Positions 1 to 10,542 of a stretch of DNA of 64,000 nucleotides are shown here, in pieces. This stretch comes from Pezicula radicicola (Eukaryota > Ascomycota > Leotiomycetes > Helotiales > Dermateaceae): the NCBI GenBank assembly GCA_003008705.1, contig PDUO01000074.1:126468-190467 (forward strand). The letters are read 5' to 3'. Position 1 is the first letter of the stretch. Each line of letters opens with the position of its first letter. The notes beneath the pieces are model-generated. The model did not search any database. It had not been told where the DNA came from and was given only the letters and a program-made list of their open reading frames with translations. The position numbers and the translations under genes were made by a program.

Positions 1-153
1 AAAACAGTAACGTTGAAACCTGCGCCTTGAAGGGAGTCGAGGACTGCAGGACCGAGGTTTCCACCTGCCTAGAAAATAATTAGGTCAATGCTGCTTGGAA
101 GAGACGGGTACTATACTTACTCCAAGAATAGCAACGTTCTTAATGCTTGCCAT
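1..153 (-). CDS. NmrA-like / isoflavone-reductase-like NAD(P)-binding protein, 5' end only
   Basis: The gene is read leftward and runs off the window. Exon 1 is 121-153 (ATG at 151-153), followed by a 52-nt intron (69-120, donor GTAAGT, acceptor TTTCTAG), and exon 2 is 1-68. The joined start encodes a hydrophobic beta strand followed by GAGGNLG, the glycine-rich dinucleotide-binding turn (GxxGxxG) of atypical short-chain dehydrogenases in the NmrA/isoflavone reductase group. That the intron falls just before the AGG of this motif and restores it exactly supports the splice model. Such proteins are cytosolic NAD(P)-dependent reductases or redox sensors. Only about 33 residues are visible, so the substrate cannot be judged. 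Confidence 0.75.
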
Positions 154-1202
154 GATGTTTCGTTTGAGGTAATGTGAATGTATGCTAGGACTTCTATATG
201 CTTCTATGCGCCAGATCTAACAGGGGAAATGCTACCTTTTATCTTTTTCTGAGTGCTGTCAAATTGCGTGATGTTCGTATTGACGTCTGCAACCCCAAGG
301 CGGCTTGCGCAATCGGAAAATTCCCACTAGGTACGGTACATGATGAAGGCATAGCATGATAGCATCACTCTCCTCCACAATGGCGAATCGCAATGCTGCA
401 GGTAGTTCCCCGCCCTTCAGCGGTATTATCGGCTCTTATCACGACGGCATGTGGGCGCACACAGGATGGGCGAGGACGACATGTTGCAGAAGAGCCAATG
501 GAGAGGTCTGGAGAAGATGTGGTCGTCCGATGTGTTGTCTGAGATCTTCGGGTGCTGTTGTCGGGGAGGAAAAGGGAAAGTAACAGAAACCGAGGTGGTG
601 CTCGCCAAGACCACCACCACTACCATAGCGCTTTCATCCGCAGATAGCTTACCTACCCTCTTACTGATATTTCTCTCTCTAATGTTTCTATCACTAATGC
701 TTTGATAAACAATGTTTATATTGCCAATGTTGCTGCTATTAAGGTTTATACCACCAGTCTTCCTATTGCTACGTAATGTTCAATGTTCCATCACCAATGT
801 TTCTACCATATCCCCCTCGAGGCTAACATATCACTATTCACCTACATACCGTGAAAATTGCTTTTTAAGAGATCATTTTCAATAAGGCCGTATATCAAGT
901 GAGTTACGTGAAATAAGTAGGCTACTCAAAGCAAGTGAGTTACCCAAGTTGAGTCAGTTAATCAAGCCAAGTAGGTTACTCATGTCAAGTGTGCTACTCA
1001 AAATGATCTCCTAAGAAGCAACTGACACAGTATTCCTGTCTTTTGCTTCCATCCGCTCTAGAGAGTTTTGAAGCTATTTGACTTTCTTTTCAACAGAAAA
1101 CATGGCAATTCTCTCTAGGACACTCAACGTACAGCACATTACGATCATCTTCATCTGCCCTTAGTTTCCCGGGAACATATTCCATTACTCTCCGGGCCAG
1201 TC
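154..1202. other. Intergenic region, no gene recognised
   Basis: This stretch separates the NmrA-like start from the 3' end of the Zn2Cys6 gene. Short ORFs near 356-705 have no recognisable domain. Loose AATGTT-rich repeats lie at about 680-800, and the inverted-repeat element at 858-1021 is listed separately. Confidence 0.5.
858..1021. repeat. Inverted-repeat element enclosing six 18-bp tandem units
   Basis: A 22-nt left arm (858-879) matches the reverse complement of the right arm (1000-1021) at 20 of 22 positions. Each arm ends in GAGATCATTTT on the inner side. Between them, 894-1001 is six directly repeated 18-bp units in perfect register with variable sequence, for example at 930 AGCAAGTGAGTTACCCAA and at 966 GCCAAGTAGGTTACTCAT. 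The last unit abuts the right arm. The size (164 bp) and inverted ends fit a MITE-like or foldback element. No clear target-site duplication was seen. Confidence 0.6.
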
Positions 1203-2431
1203 TCAAAATTTACAACCAGAACTTAAATGTTCTCTCAAACGGCATCTCGACGTGCAGTAGTGCAAGCGCTCTTTTGCTCGATGCCAGACCGACTCTAGAA
1301 TGCTAACATGTGCATTGCAGTCTAGGGCCAACAGAGCTGTTTTCAATCTTGCGAGGAATACAGTCAAAGTACCCAACTGCAATGTTACCAATCCACCAAA
1401 TACACAAGGTTCTTCTTCGGGATCCGTTTCATATCCTCGGAGAATCAAAGGTGCGCCTCGTTCACGGCATACTCCCTCGCCTTGTAGAGCAGCTCTATTG
1501 GCAGGATGTGTCTTCTCGTATTGTTCTGTGAGCATAGCGATGATCTTCTCGTATGTTGTCATCGTTCTCTGGCAGAGCACAACAAGCAACATTAAGAAGT
1601 TCGAAGCCGCACTACAACGAGTACAGTTGAATAGCTTTCTACATTGTACGAGAGTCGTTTTACACAAGCATAGAGTACGAGGTACCGTTGCCAAAGTTAC
1701 CTGGACTTCTTCAACTGTGATGGCTTCAAGAAGCGAAACTGCTGAGTTCGAACATTCACATTGGATGTCGGCAACTTGATCGTGGCGGCTCAAGGGAGTA
1801 TACAAAGATGTGGTCTGGATATTGACGAGGTTATATACTGGTAGCTCCGGTGACTGGAGGCAACGAGCAATCCACGGGTCTGAAGAAAAGTCGGAGAAAT
1901 TGAAGAGGCCTTCATCTTGCCACTCAAATGTGCCCATATTATGGTCAGTATCCTGATTTTCTATGGTATCTAAGGTTATTTCGATGGCATTGTTACCATT
2001 ATTGTTTGCCAACTCTGTGTTCTGCGTTTCTGGGGGCTTGTGTAGATCATCCGACAGGCTAGGTCTACGCTGTATCATTGCTTGCCGTTCATCTTCGTTT
2101 GCCGGGGAAGCTTGAAAAGAAGCAAGCGCAGTTTCTGGAGTAGCTTTCTTGGCTGGAGAGATCTTCCTTGACTTTGGATATCTTTGAGAACCCGAAGACT
2201 TCTTGTAGTCACAGGGAATAGCTCGTCCAAGGCATCGTCGACAGCCACCCTTCTCTCTTGTACACTTTATCTGGTATGTTGTAAGTACAAACCCAATATC
2301 TCAAGCACTTACGGTACCTTTTTGGCTTGACAGCTGATACAAGCAGACCGCATTATTGTCTGGGTCTCAACCCATTCTCCACGATCTTCCACCAGGGAAG
2401 CATCCTTGTCGTACCGTAAAGTTGCAAACAT
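1203..2431 (-). CDS. Zn2Cys6 transcription factor with AflR-like C-terminal region
   Basis: Two exons, 2318-2431 and 1203-2270, encode 393 residues. The intron (47 nt, donor GTACCG) lies inside the zinc cluster, and splicing there restores the canonical spacing of six cysteines at residues 31, 34, 41, 48, 51 and 58 (CISCQAKKIKC then CRRCLGRAIPC). An in-frame TAA directly upstream fixes the start. A basic linker follows, then a Ser/Asp-rich middle and a Cys-rich helical C-terminal part (CECSN, then CTRCSAASNFLMLLVVLC and a long helix) resembling the AflR domain of regulators of secondary-metabolite clusters. It should bind CGG-type sites in the nucleus. The neighbouring SDR at 2919 is a possible but unproven target. 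No biosynthetic backbone enzyme is nearby. Confidence 0.85.
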
Positions 2432-2918
2432 CCTCCTTTAACGACTAAAGTCAATTTAAAATTGCACCCCAGAATTTCATCCCAATCTGGTATTTTCCGG
2501 GGGATTCGCTACTTAAAGTCAAATGCATGGACATGTAAGACGAGTAACCTTCACATAAGCCGAAGGTTACTTTCTTTCCGGCTTTTACCCTAATAGGAAA
2601 TGTCCGTGGATTTGAAATAATACCACGTGCAAGACTCGTGACTTGGATCTCATCAATAAGAGGGAATTGCCGACCACCTGTGGCTGTCTAGCTTCGGTGA
2701 TTGCTCCAACTACTACGTAGTAATACTAATGTTCACTGATTCAGCGTAGGTAAACGTCTCATAAGATTTGAATATAAAAACCTCCATTCTTCAATTTCTC
2801 TAATGCTCTCTTACTCAGAGTATCATTTTTCAATCACCAAAATCATATCTCAGGAGGTAGTGCCTCTTTCAGGACTAATAACTTTATCTAATTGATCACT
2901 TTATCCAAACCTCCAAAC
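2432..2918. promoter_or_regulatory. Shared upstream region of the Zn2Cys6 gene and the SDR, with a TATA box for the SDR
   Basis: The two genes are divergent and share 487 bp. TATAAAAA at 2773-2780 lies about 140 bp before the SDR start codon, a normal spacing for a fungal TATA box plus leader. A CACGTG E-box sits at about 2623. No CGG-spaced palindrome typical of Zn2Cys6 binding was noticed. Confidence 0.45.
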
Positions 2919-4119
2919 ATGACTTCTTTCAGTTTCACAACCCTAGGCAATGAAGTTGTTGCCTCACTAGCAGACCAAATCCGTGGCAAAACAAGTAAGT
3001 TACCTCCAAACTTGGACTAACCAGTTAACTCAATTTTCAGCTTTCACAAAGCACCGTCTAACAGTATAAAAAAGTCCTCATAACAGGACCCAGTACAAGC
3101 GGTATAGGCGCACAAACAGCAATCTTCCTCGCAGCTGGAAACCCATCCCACATCCTCCTAGCAGGACGCACCCTTTCAAAAATCCAACCCGTAATTGACA
3201 CCACCAAATCATCACATCCCTCAGTCCCCATAACATTCATCCCTCTCGATCTCTCCTCTCTATCATCAGTCCGCTCCGCAGCCAAAGAAATCTCTTCCAA
3301 AATCTCAAAACTCGATGTCTTGATCAACAACGCAGCTGTCATGGCAATCAAAGATTTCACCAAGACAGAAGATGGAATCGAGATGCAATTTGGCGTAAAT
3401 CACATTGGACATTTCTTACTTACAAGTCTTCTAATGCCTCTTCTTCTCGCTGCACCAAAACCAGCACGTATTGTTAATGTTTCAAGCTTTGGCTATCTCT
3501 CTACCGGTATTCGATATAATGATTGGAACTTCAATGTTAATTCCCCTTCTACTTTTTTATTTTACTGTTGAATTTTATTAACAAATGGAACAGGATGGAA
3601 AAGAATATAATCCCTGGCTCGCATACGCACAATCCAAAACAGCAAATATCCTCTTCGCATCAGCATTATCACGAAAGTTCAAATCCAAAGGAATCATCGC
3701 TTTCTCCCTAAACCCAGGCTGTAAGCTCTATCCACTCTCCCCAATCCAAACATCCCAATCCCCATCCCCCAAAAGATTTTATCTAACAAACCTCCTCAAA
3801 CACAGTAATAACAGAAACCAAACTCCACGACGCCATAACCCCCGAAATCTTCGCAGAAGGCTATAAAGTAACCCTCGAGACCCTAAATGGGTTTCCCATG
3901 CCTGATATAAAACCGAAGAGTATTGCAGCAGGTACTTCTACGACGATTGTTGCGGCTTTTGATCCTAGGTTGGAGGTAGAGGGGAAGGAGGGAGCGTTTT
4001 TGAGTGATTGTGTTGTTTATGAGGGGGAGATGAGGGGGCATGCTTTGGGGGTTGGGAATGAGGAGGCTTTGTGGGTGTTGAGTGAGAGGTTTGTTGGGGA
4101 GGGGTTTGGAGGGGTGTGA
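2919..4119 (+). CDS. Short-chain dehydrogenase/reductase (retinol dehydrogenase/WWOX-like)
   Basis: Four exons (2919-2994, 3075-3535, 3594-3720, 3806-4119) give 325 residues. The glycine-rich cofactor loop GPSTSGIG (about residues 30-37) shows NAD(P) binding. INNAAV (about 110), the serine of VNVSS (about 160) and YAQSK (Tyr190, Lys194) form the classical SDR catalytic set. The first intron uses an unusual acceptor (AAAAAAG) at 3073-3074. It is the only join that keeps frame and yields GKT-ILITGPS, since the upstream AG options run into a stop. The C-terminal part is Gly/Glu-rich and encoded with marked G bias. The family oxidises or reduces small alcohols or ketones. Substrate is unknown. 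It is divergent from the Zn2Cys6 gene. Confidence 0.85.
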
Positions 4120-4928
4120 GTGAGTGGGTGTGGGAGTGGGAGTGGGAGTGTGGATGGGTCCTTTGTGCTGTGTTGCTTTGCTGGGTTGAAGAGGTTTGTG
4201 ATGTTAGGTCTAAATTGTGTAATTTGGTGTAATAGTTAAGTATTTACATGTTGCTAGAGTCTTAGCTTATGAAATCTTCTTTCTTTACAGCTGCTCGGGT
4301 ATTAGGCACTTAACACCACTGTTGCTGTGTGTGATTTGTATTATATAGACTTTCTCTTTCTAACTGTTTTCTTAAGAGCTAAAGCCCTACTATACCTAGA
4401 GGTACTATATACTAACGTACTTATGAATCACTTAACTTCTGAGTCAATCCTCAACTCTGTGGTTTGAGACATTAGTCAATTTAGGTAACTCGTTCAAGTT
4501 AAGTAGTTATTAGAGCGATTCATGTAGCACAAATAGTTAGACACATTTCAGCGAGGAATATATTAACATGAATAAGCGAGTTATTATTTATTGCCATAGG
4601 ACTCTTAATAGTACAACTCTACACCACTAACATTAATCAAATACAGAGGTTGACTCTTAGTAAGTTCAAAACCGTAACTCCTTTCTCCCTATTCTCACTC
4701 ATTCTCACCGAGAAGTGGTTAACCAGGCACAGACAAAGTGTAAGCCACACTTTCCCAGTTGTACAAATAATCAGATATAAAGAACAAACATTATTGAGTC
4801 ACTACCATCTATTCCCCATAACTTTCAGGGAAGGGCCAAAAGAAGGAATTCTCACATCAAAATTGCTCGACCTCGCTTACACAATGCAATGAAAAGCAAA
4901 GCAAACAAGTCTATCATTTTAAACTAAA
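4120..4928. other. Intergenic region, no gene seen
   Basis: The sequence is AT-leaning, with a short G-rich run just after the SDR stop codon. An 80-codon ORF at 4650-4892 has no recognisable motif and is not called. Confidence 0.45.
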
Positions 4929-6417
4929 TCAAAAGTAACTTCCACTCCCAGCATAATCACTCTTCGTACCCGGAAATGCACCCGCAGGACCACGGTCTTC
5001 GTCTCCTTCCTCATCCGAACTACCGGCATTTCCGAAATCATCATTTCGATCTGGAGGAGCCCGCATGCTTTCAAGAATCTGCGGTTCGAGAACTGGTGGT
5101 ACGAAAGCTTTTACGGTGTGGATTTCACGTCCTGATGGCATTGTGGCCATTAATGGTCCGCTTGGCGGGATACGTTGTGTGTTGACCTAGTAGAGTCAGT
5201 ATGTTGGGTGACCAAGATTTGGAGAGGGGAAACCTTACGGTATCATTTTCCTTTGACCACTTCTTCTCCAACATCTCCAACACTCTCCCCTCTTCTAACC
5301 GTCCCGCATCAGCACCCCACGCCGTCCCCTTCTCAACCTTCTTATCCTCCCTTTTCTCCGTCCACTCCTTTTTGAATCTTCCCAGACTCAAACCACCCTT
5401 CTTAGCACTCTCTTCAGCGGTAGCAAGTCCCAACTCTGATAACCCAGCTTGCATCCATGCAATAGCAGTCCCAGTCTGACCACCAAGCTCGGCATCAATA
5501 CCGAAGAATCTGCAAGCTTTACCACGTCCAGTCCTTCTCAGGTCCTCAACATAGCGAAGTAGACCCTCATCGATCTTTCCTCTGTCGGCTTTGACCTTCA
5601 GTAATGATGCAGCATTCGCAGCATGTTCAGCTGCCGCTAGACATAATCTCGCAAAAAGATGAGCTCTAACTTTTGGAATCTCAGGCGCCTTGATCATCCA
5701 CTCCTTGTCGTTCTTATTCCGATCCTGGGCAACGGCTGCAGGATAAGGATCGTCTTTCAGAACAGCCAACAGTGTCGCTTCAGCCTTGGCGAGGGAAGTG
5801 AGGGCCCGGAATGTAGGTTTTGCAATATCAATGCTGGGAGTTTCTGCAACTAGGGATTCTGAACGCAGAGAAAGATACTCATGGATAGATGCTGCGGCGA
5901 GAAGGTGTTTGGAGGCTGTATTGATTGCTGCTGAGCGTTGTTCGGGACTTGGCGATGCTGTGGCTGAGGAATAGAGTGGATGAAGTGAGGCGCGTGAAAG
6001 GAGGGTGTATGTGTAAGCTAGGGATGACATGACGAAGAAGACCTCATATTCCAGAGACTGGATTTTGACTCTTGCTGATTCTCGTCCTGGGACGGGATTA
6101 TCACTGAGAGTGGGACGCCATTCCAGACCTGGATTTGATCTAAGAACAACATCTAGTTCTTCTCCTGCTACTGGGTGGCCACTGAGTCCTGCATCTACTG
6201 CTAACAAATAGGGGATATAGTTGTTGAGACTCTGTAATACCGAGGAGAGATTGGTTGATTGGGCTGGTGGTGGTAGTCGCTTGTGTTTCTTCAGAGTGTC
6301 GCGAACGATACCTCGGTATGTGCTTGCGGACAGAGGAAGTGAAGGATGTGTCTCGCTTTCGAAGTGAGTGGAGTATGAGAATGAGGAGGTTGTAGGGAGT
6401 GTAAATGGAAAAGGCAT
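4929..6417 (-). CDS. palC: pH-response regulator PalC (BRO1-domain protein)
   Basis: Exon 1 (5239-6417) and exon 2 (4929-5186) encode 478 residues. The start (Met-Pro-Phe-Pro-Phe-Thr), the N-terminal [21 protein letters not shown] stretch and the long alpha-helical region with [20 protein letters not shown] match the BRO1-like domain of fungal PalC. The C-terminus carries the proline-rich [17 protein letters not shown], an acidic stretch and a terminal GSGSYF. In the known pathway PalC links plasma-membrane pH sensing (PalH/PalF) to the ESCRT-III subunit Vps32, allowing PalB-dependent processing of PacC under alkaline conditions. Length and architecture are normal for the family. The 52-nt intron restores a conserved tail, which supports the model. 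Confidence 0.9.
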
Positions 6418-6990
6418 GGTGTTTATGAGTTCATGGATTCATATGAGGTTGGCTCTGGTGCCAAGGCTGTGGTTGAAGGAGACGAGCGATGACTCCAAGG
6501 TGGCTGGATATTGTCAGACGGGTCCTGGTTGATGTTCTGTCTTATAGTAAGTAGGGTTGAATATAAGGAGTGCATGAGAGAGTTATTTTAGAGGCAAATG
6601 GAAACGAATTTAAGTTACAAAGGATGAGGTATTTATAAAAAGACTGACGATGAAACCCAGGCGAGGCCGAGGCTTTGTTGATTGACAATTGATATTGGCC
6701 GCGTGCCGGGGTTGAATGGGCCACCGGAGTATAGGAGATCAACCCGCCAAAACGGTGCAAGTGCAGTTCAGTGAGTGAGTGGGTGAGTGACGTCGATGAG
6801 CGGGACATGGTCTTTAAAAAAGATGCACAATCAAATTGCCATGTTTCTACAGTTCATCCTCCTAAAACTACAGACCCTCGAGAACGGTTGATTTTTGTCA
6901 CCAAAGACTGCTCCGTGTCTAAATCACCTTCAACATTAAATCTACCTCTTATAACGCCTAATTCTTCATCAACCAACTAAAACCACAACC
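6418..6990. other. Intergenic promoter region between palC and the gene at 6991
   Basis: The two genes are divergent. No clear protein gene is present. GCCAAG, the PacC consensus core, was not seen near the palC start in my reading. The last 100 bp before 6991 is rich in A and C, as expected for a leader. Confidence 0.4.
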
Positions 6991-7434
6991 ATGTCAGCCT
7001 TGCAAGACCAATCCTCCCTCAACTCTGCCCAAGGAGCAGGAAAAACATTTGGTCTCAATGATGCAGTCCCCCAATTTCAAGGCACACCCGCCATGTCCGT
7101 TGGTTCAGCTACAGCAGCAGGTCATGGCCCACATTCGATTGACCACGCCGATGACAGCAACGCCACACTATCAACGTCGAAGGTTGGTCCACAGAAGGAA
7201 GACTTGGAAGGAGACTAGATGCGTGCACCGGGTGAAGGAGACATTATGGATGCACGGTTCAACAAGAAGAGCGCTGGATGGGGAGAGGATGGAAGCTTCA
7301 CCAGCGACTTGGATAGACAGAAGGCCGAGCAACAGGGTGCACGCGAGCAGATCAAGAAGGACAGGCGAGAAGGTGTGAATGTTAATGGTGGTGCCGGAGG
7401 AAGAACTGAAAATGAGGGACTAAGCCAGGCATAA
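6991..7434 (+). CDS. Small conserved fungal protein interrupted by an in-frame TAG
   Basis: One continuous frame runs from ATG 6991 (context CAACCATGTC) to TAA 7432-7434 and would encode about 147 residues, but TAG at 7216-7218 splits it into 75 and 71 residues. Both halves look coding. The second opens MRAPGEGDIMDARF and continues with a charged SDLDRQKAEQ helix and GGAGGR, which I recall as the conserved C-terminal part of a small hydrophilic fungal family of unknown function. The expected codon at the break is Gln (CAG), so TAG is one C-to-T change in a CpA context. A 36-nt GT-AG stretch (7180-7215 region) could remove the stop but is too short for a normal intron. This is a strain-level nonsense allele, readthrough, or a sequencing error. 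Confidence 0.6.
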
Positions 7435-7612
7435 GACACCGCAAAGCCGGGAGGATGTGGTGATATTGATGTCCTTGCGAGAGCCGGTATTTTGCTTGGC
7501 CGTCGTCGCTGTATTACGGCGCTGATTTACGTGCCAGATTTTGTAGTCTACATACCCATACACATTATGACCCAATGAACGCCGTCGCCATGCATCAAAA
7601 ATCTCTCTATGC

Positions 7613-8318
7613 TTATGACATGTCCATCGAGACGTCCATGTCTATTTCCGCAACATCTTCAGGTGACTCGCCCAATGAGCTTAGTGCCGATGAAGCTCGC
7701 CGTGATGACAATGTTGTTGTAGATGTCGAAGAAGTCTTGAGCTTGTCTGCCCACTCCTTCACGCTTGCGATTTCGCTTCCCTCTATCTTAATGACTCGAG
7801 GTTCTGCTGGCTTGCCTAATATTGTTCCTTGGTATCTCGATTCTTCATCTGCAGTCGCATGTTTCTTCTTAAGAACTGGATGATTGTCAGCTACAGCAAT
7901 CTAATAGATGATGGCAAGGCAAACCAGTAAGGTAGTCCTCTTTGGCCCCCTCCGCTCCCTCTAAAGCAATCCTTCTGATCTCTTTGTTTGCAGCGCCCAT
8001 CGCCCACTCAATGAAAGTATCGACGCCACGCGTATCCTCAACACCCTCAAACTCTTGCTGTCCGGGTAGCTTCTCTGGTGCGAAAGCTCCAACTGTCTGT
8101 AGTGCCTGCCGCACATCCCGAATTGAGATGTCGAGCTCCGTGTGATTCAACGCGGCGTGATTGGCAGTGGCTTGCGCAAGGAGTGTCATATAGCGTGCGG
8201 CAAGGTCGGTGATTGTGTCAAGTACAGAAGGACGCGTCGCAGAGTAGCCCGCAGCTCGGAGTATGTGCAGGACGCATGGTCTCAGGAGGGAATGATGCAG
8301 AGATTGAGGAGTTGCCAT
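7613..8318 (-). CDS. TAF3: TFIID subunit TAF3 (histone-fold, bromodomain-associated type)
   Basis: Exon 1 (7925-8318) and exon 2 (7613-7875) give 218 residues. The N-terminal 90 residues (MATPQSLHHSLLRPCVLHIL, then RPSVLDTITDLAARYM and TELDISIRDVRQALQTVGA) are a bromodomain-associated (BTP) histone fold, the part of TAF3 that pairs with TAF10 in TFIID. The C-terminal half is acidic and Ser-rich and ends in DMDVSMDMS. No PHD finger is present, as usual in fungi. An in-frame Met 15 codons upstream (8363) is possible, but the conserved block starts at 8318. The gene is divergent from TAF7 and convergent with the gene at 6991. Confidence 0.85.
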
Positions 8319-8868
8319 TGTGAGAGCGTTTGTAGTTTCAAGACGGCTCAGGTCAGGGTACAATTGAGATTGAAGAAATCATCGCCAGATGGCAAAGATC
8401 TCGGGTTTGTAGCGTTCGGCAAACAATTCACGCTGTGAGTGTGGAATGGTGAATAGTTTGTTGATGCATAGAATAGAACAGCTCTGGCGCAAAGTCCCAA
8501 ATCAGGCAACGCGCAGTGTATAAATGGTGCGCCTCACCTCCCGTACAATTTCCAGACATTGAACGCGGAGCACCCACTGCTACTCCTCCTTCCCCACCAT
8601 TTCACCCCATTCCACCTTCTTGAACGCCAGACACGACCGATAACTGAGTACGCAGCTATTCTGATTTCCTTGTGATCAAATCGACGATAACGACAAGGCC
8701 GCTACATCTCATTTCCAGCGACGAAAAGCCCTGCGACCCGACAGCTACGCCCTCCCTGCAGTGACCATCTATACCTTCACCCACGACGAGACGAGCAGAG
8801 CTCCCACGATACGGCTAGGGTACATTTCTGAATCTTGAGCTCTTAGCCTTGTGCTTAGACAGCCCAAG
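8319..8868. promoter_or_regulatory. Bidirectional promoter region between TAF3 and TAF7
   Basis: The two TFIID subunit genes start 550 bp apart on opposite strands with no gene between them. A TATAAATG sequence lies at about 8519. The rest is C-rich with pyrimidine tracts. The layout would allow co-regulation, which is an inference. Confidence 0.55.
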
Positions 8869-10542
8869 ATGCCGCCCATCAAGTTAAAGATTAATATGGG
8901 CAACAAGGTCAATGGGACGTCTAGCAATCCCCCATCTGCTGCGCCTCGCGCCTCGCCAGCACCTTCTACCTCCTCCATAAATTCTTCCATCGCCGCGCAT
9001 CCCATGGACCCTGGAGCCTCACTCAAGAAGAAAAATACTATCAAGTTCAAGCCCAAGTCCACTCCATCGACACCGCTCGAGTCAATACCACAGTACCCAC
9101 AACCACTACCCGAGCCCGCTCCAAAGAAGTCAAAGGCCGGCAGAACTTCGAAACCCAGTGCGAAGCTTGTTGAGGCGAATCGTAAGCGGGTTAAGGATGA
9201 GTCTGATAGCGATGGGGAGGGTTCGACAATACAGGTGGAGCAGCGGGCGCCGAATCCAAATAAAAAGATCAAGTTGAGCATCGGTGGAGGTTTAAAGACA
9301 CCATCGGTCGCAGTACCATCCAAAATCAAGACCAAGGGCAGGCCTATGCAGCGGAAAAAGGGCGAAGGTTATGATTCCGAAGCCAGTGATAGGGAATTAG
9401 ACCCAGTTATTGAAGAGGAATTTGTTCTTCGCATGATGCCTGGGGCTGATTGTGATTATCTCAGACAAATGATTGCGGACAAGAAGATTGGTCTCTCAAC
9501 TAGGGATGGTGGAGCAGATGTGCGGATGAAATTCTTTGACCAGGAATTACGACGAGTGCTCATTGTCATTCGGGGACATATGTACGCGGCTACATTAGTC
9601 GATTTACCTACTATCATTGAAGGTATGAAGAGTTGGGATAAACGAGGTTGGTGGAAGACGGCAGATATTTGCCAGATGCTCTGGGTATATGCACGCATCA
9701 ACAGAGAAGAGGAAGCCAAGACTCTGCCTCTTCCAAAGGAGGTTAACCCCGAGACGCACCAGTATCCTCATGGTCTGACTCCTCCGATGCATTATGCGCA
9801 GAAGCGCCGCTTCAGAAAACGAATCAGTAGAACCGCAATTGAGGCGGTTGAAGACGCTGTGAATAAGCTCATGGCTGCTGATGATGCCGCTGATTGTATT
9901 GATACGAGATTTGAAATGATTGATCCTGATGCTGGAGGTCGCCGACCTTATAGTCCAGGTGGAAGTAGCCATGGCGATTATGATGATGGCGAGGAATACT
10001 CGGAAGACGAAGACGCAGATGGGGAGGTTGATGACACTGGATCTGGCTACTTTGGGATCCAGAATGGGATTACAGCTACCCCAGCTGCCATGGATGATCT
10101 CGACGCTCTCGACGCTCTGGACGCTGATATGGAGAAGGAGTTGGAAGCAGCTTTCCAAGAAGTAGCAGCACTTGAAAGCGCTACTCCAATGTCATCTGGA
10201 TTAGCCGAAGGGGAAACTCCTATGAATGGGGTGGAAACTCCAGTAGGCGAGACTCCAGGCGCGGGAGATAGCGGCGAGGACTCTGTATCTGGAGAGGATG
10301 AGGAAGATGAAGAGGATGAGGAGGAGATTGATGAGGATGAAAAGGCTAGGTTGGCCAAATTACAGACCGACAAGGAAGACATTGCGGATATGGAGAGACA
10401 GCTTCAGGATGTCCAAAGTGCTTTAGCGACACAGGCGAACCCTATCTTGAAGAAGAGATTGGAGGAGCAGATCAGGAAGATCAAGGCCGAGCTACAACTC
10501 AAGAAGTCAGCTATGCCCGAAGGAGAGGGTGCTGATGACTGA
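8869..10542 (+). CDS. TAF7: TFIID subunit TAF7
   Basis: A single exon encodes 557 residues starting at MPPIKLKI. After a basic Ser/Pro-rich leader, the TAFII55 N-terminal domain begins near residue 183 (EEEFVLRMMPG, then DQELRRVLIVIRGHMYAATL, DLPTIIEGMKSWDKRGWWKT and YPHGLTPPMHYAQKRRFRKR). The middle is acidic with repeated Asp-Ala-Leu, then a Glu/Asp run (about 475-500) and a C-terminal coiled coil (MERQLQDVQSALATQ). In yeast and animals TAF7 contacts TAF1 and regulates its activity within TFIID in the nucleus. The frame is open upstream from a GTG at 8851, but the first ATG at 8869 begins the conserved start. It shares its promoter region with TAF3. Confidence 0.92.
   Translation: MPPIKLKINMGNKVNGTSSNPPSAAPRASPAPSTSSINSSIAAHPMDPGASLKKKNTIKFKPKSTPSTPLESIPQYPQPLPEPAPKKSKAGRTSKPSAKLVEANRKRVKDESDSDGEGSTIQVEQRAPNPNKKIKLSIGGGLKTPSVAVPSKIKTKGRPMQRKKGEGYDSEASDRELDPVIEEEFVLRMMPGADCDYLRQMIADKKIGLSTRDGGADVRMKFFDQELRRVLIVIRGHMYAATLVDLPTIIEGMKSWDKRGWWKTADICQMLWVYARINREEEAKTLPLPKEVNPETHQYPHGLTPPMHYAQKRRFRKRISRTAIEAVEDAVNKLMAADDAADCIDTRFEMIDPDAGGRRPYSPGGSSHGDYDDGEEYSEDEDADGEVDDTGSGYFGIQNGITATPAAMDDLDALDALDADMEKELEAAFQEVAALESATPMSSGLAEGETPMNGVETPVGETPGAGDSGEDSVSGEDEEDEEDEEEIDEDEKARLAKLQTDKEDIADMERQLQDVQSALATQANPILKKRLEEQIRKIKAELQLKKSAMPEGEGADD

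Noticed and set aside
7180..7215. 36-nt intron removing the in-frame TAG
   Set aside because: It is too short for a fungal intron, has no branch site, and would delete what appears to be conserved sequence.
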